A stretch of 36,703 nucleotides of DNA from NCBI GenBank assembly GCA_947630035.1, contig CANRFW010000004.1:1-36703 (forward strand). The letters are read 5' to 3'. Shown here piece after piece: positions 36,629-36,703 of the stretch. The notes beneath the pieces are model-generated. The model made no database searches. It was not told the origin of the DNA and saw only the letters and a list, made by a program, of their open reading frames with translations. Source of the DNA: an uncultured Clostridia bacterium. GTDB lineage: Bacteria > Bacillota > Clostridia > Christensenellales > Borkfalkiaceae. The first letter of the stretch is position 1; every line of letters begins with the position of its first letter. The position numbers and the translations under genes were made by a program.

Positions 36629-36703
36629 CCTTGCCTTCCCCTTGTGAGGGGAAGGTGTCCCCGCAGGGGACGGATGAGGTGTTATCACAGAACTGCATTT
36701 ATG
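36629..36703. mobile_element. Truncated (by window end) copy of the MITE-like element
   Basis: ccttgccttccccttgtgaggggaaggtgtccccgcaggggacggatgaggtg, nearly identical to 25578-25630. Confidence 0.55.

Overview
High-GC window whose gene content (type IV pilus genes without a visible secretin, many ABC-type lipoproteins, GGAGG-type RBSs) looks like a Bacillota/Clostridia chromosome; the lineage is an inference. The core is a type IV pilus (T4P) locus. A minor-pilin operon (very large GLUG-repeat pseudopilin, PilX-like, two further pseudopilins) leads into a hybrid histidine kinase (HK) and an orphan solute-binding protein (SBP). Next come a membrane protein with Ig-like repeats, a REC/HD-GYP/GGDEF regulator, a stand-alone Hpt protein and a second hybrid HK. 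The assembly genes pilB, pilT, pilC, pilA, pilD, pilM, pilN-like and pilO-like follow, ending at a strong terminator. A second HK + SBP pair lies on the minus strand. A GH2 glycosidase and a DegV protein occupy the left end. The most interesting hypothesis is a locus-encoded phosphorelay -> c-di-GMP -> PilB circuit: PilB begins with two 24-residue MshEN-type c-di-GMP-binding motifs separated by 5 residues, and the locus also encodes HK, Hpt and REC-HD-GYP-GGDEF proteins. Two HK->SBP cassettes without permeases flank the locus. The giant pseudopilin is broken by a C-tract frameshift and an in-frame TGA. Intergenic DNA is crowded with modular hairpin repeats, a MITE-like element with tandem ladders of its terminal sequence, and a 28-bp tandem array upstream of pilA. 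No tRNA, rRNA, CRISPR array or transposase was recognised. All calls are by eye, with no database search.
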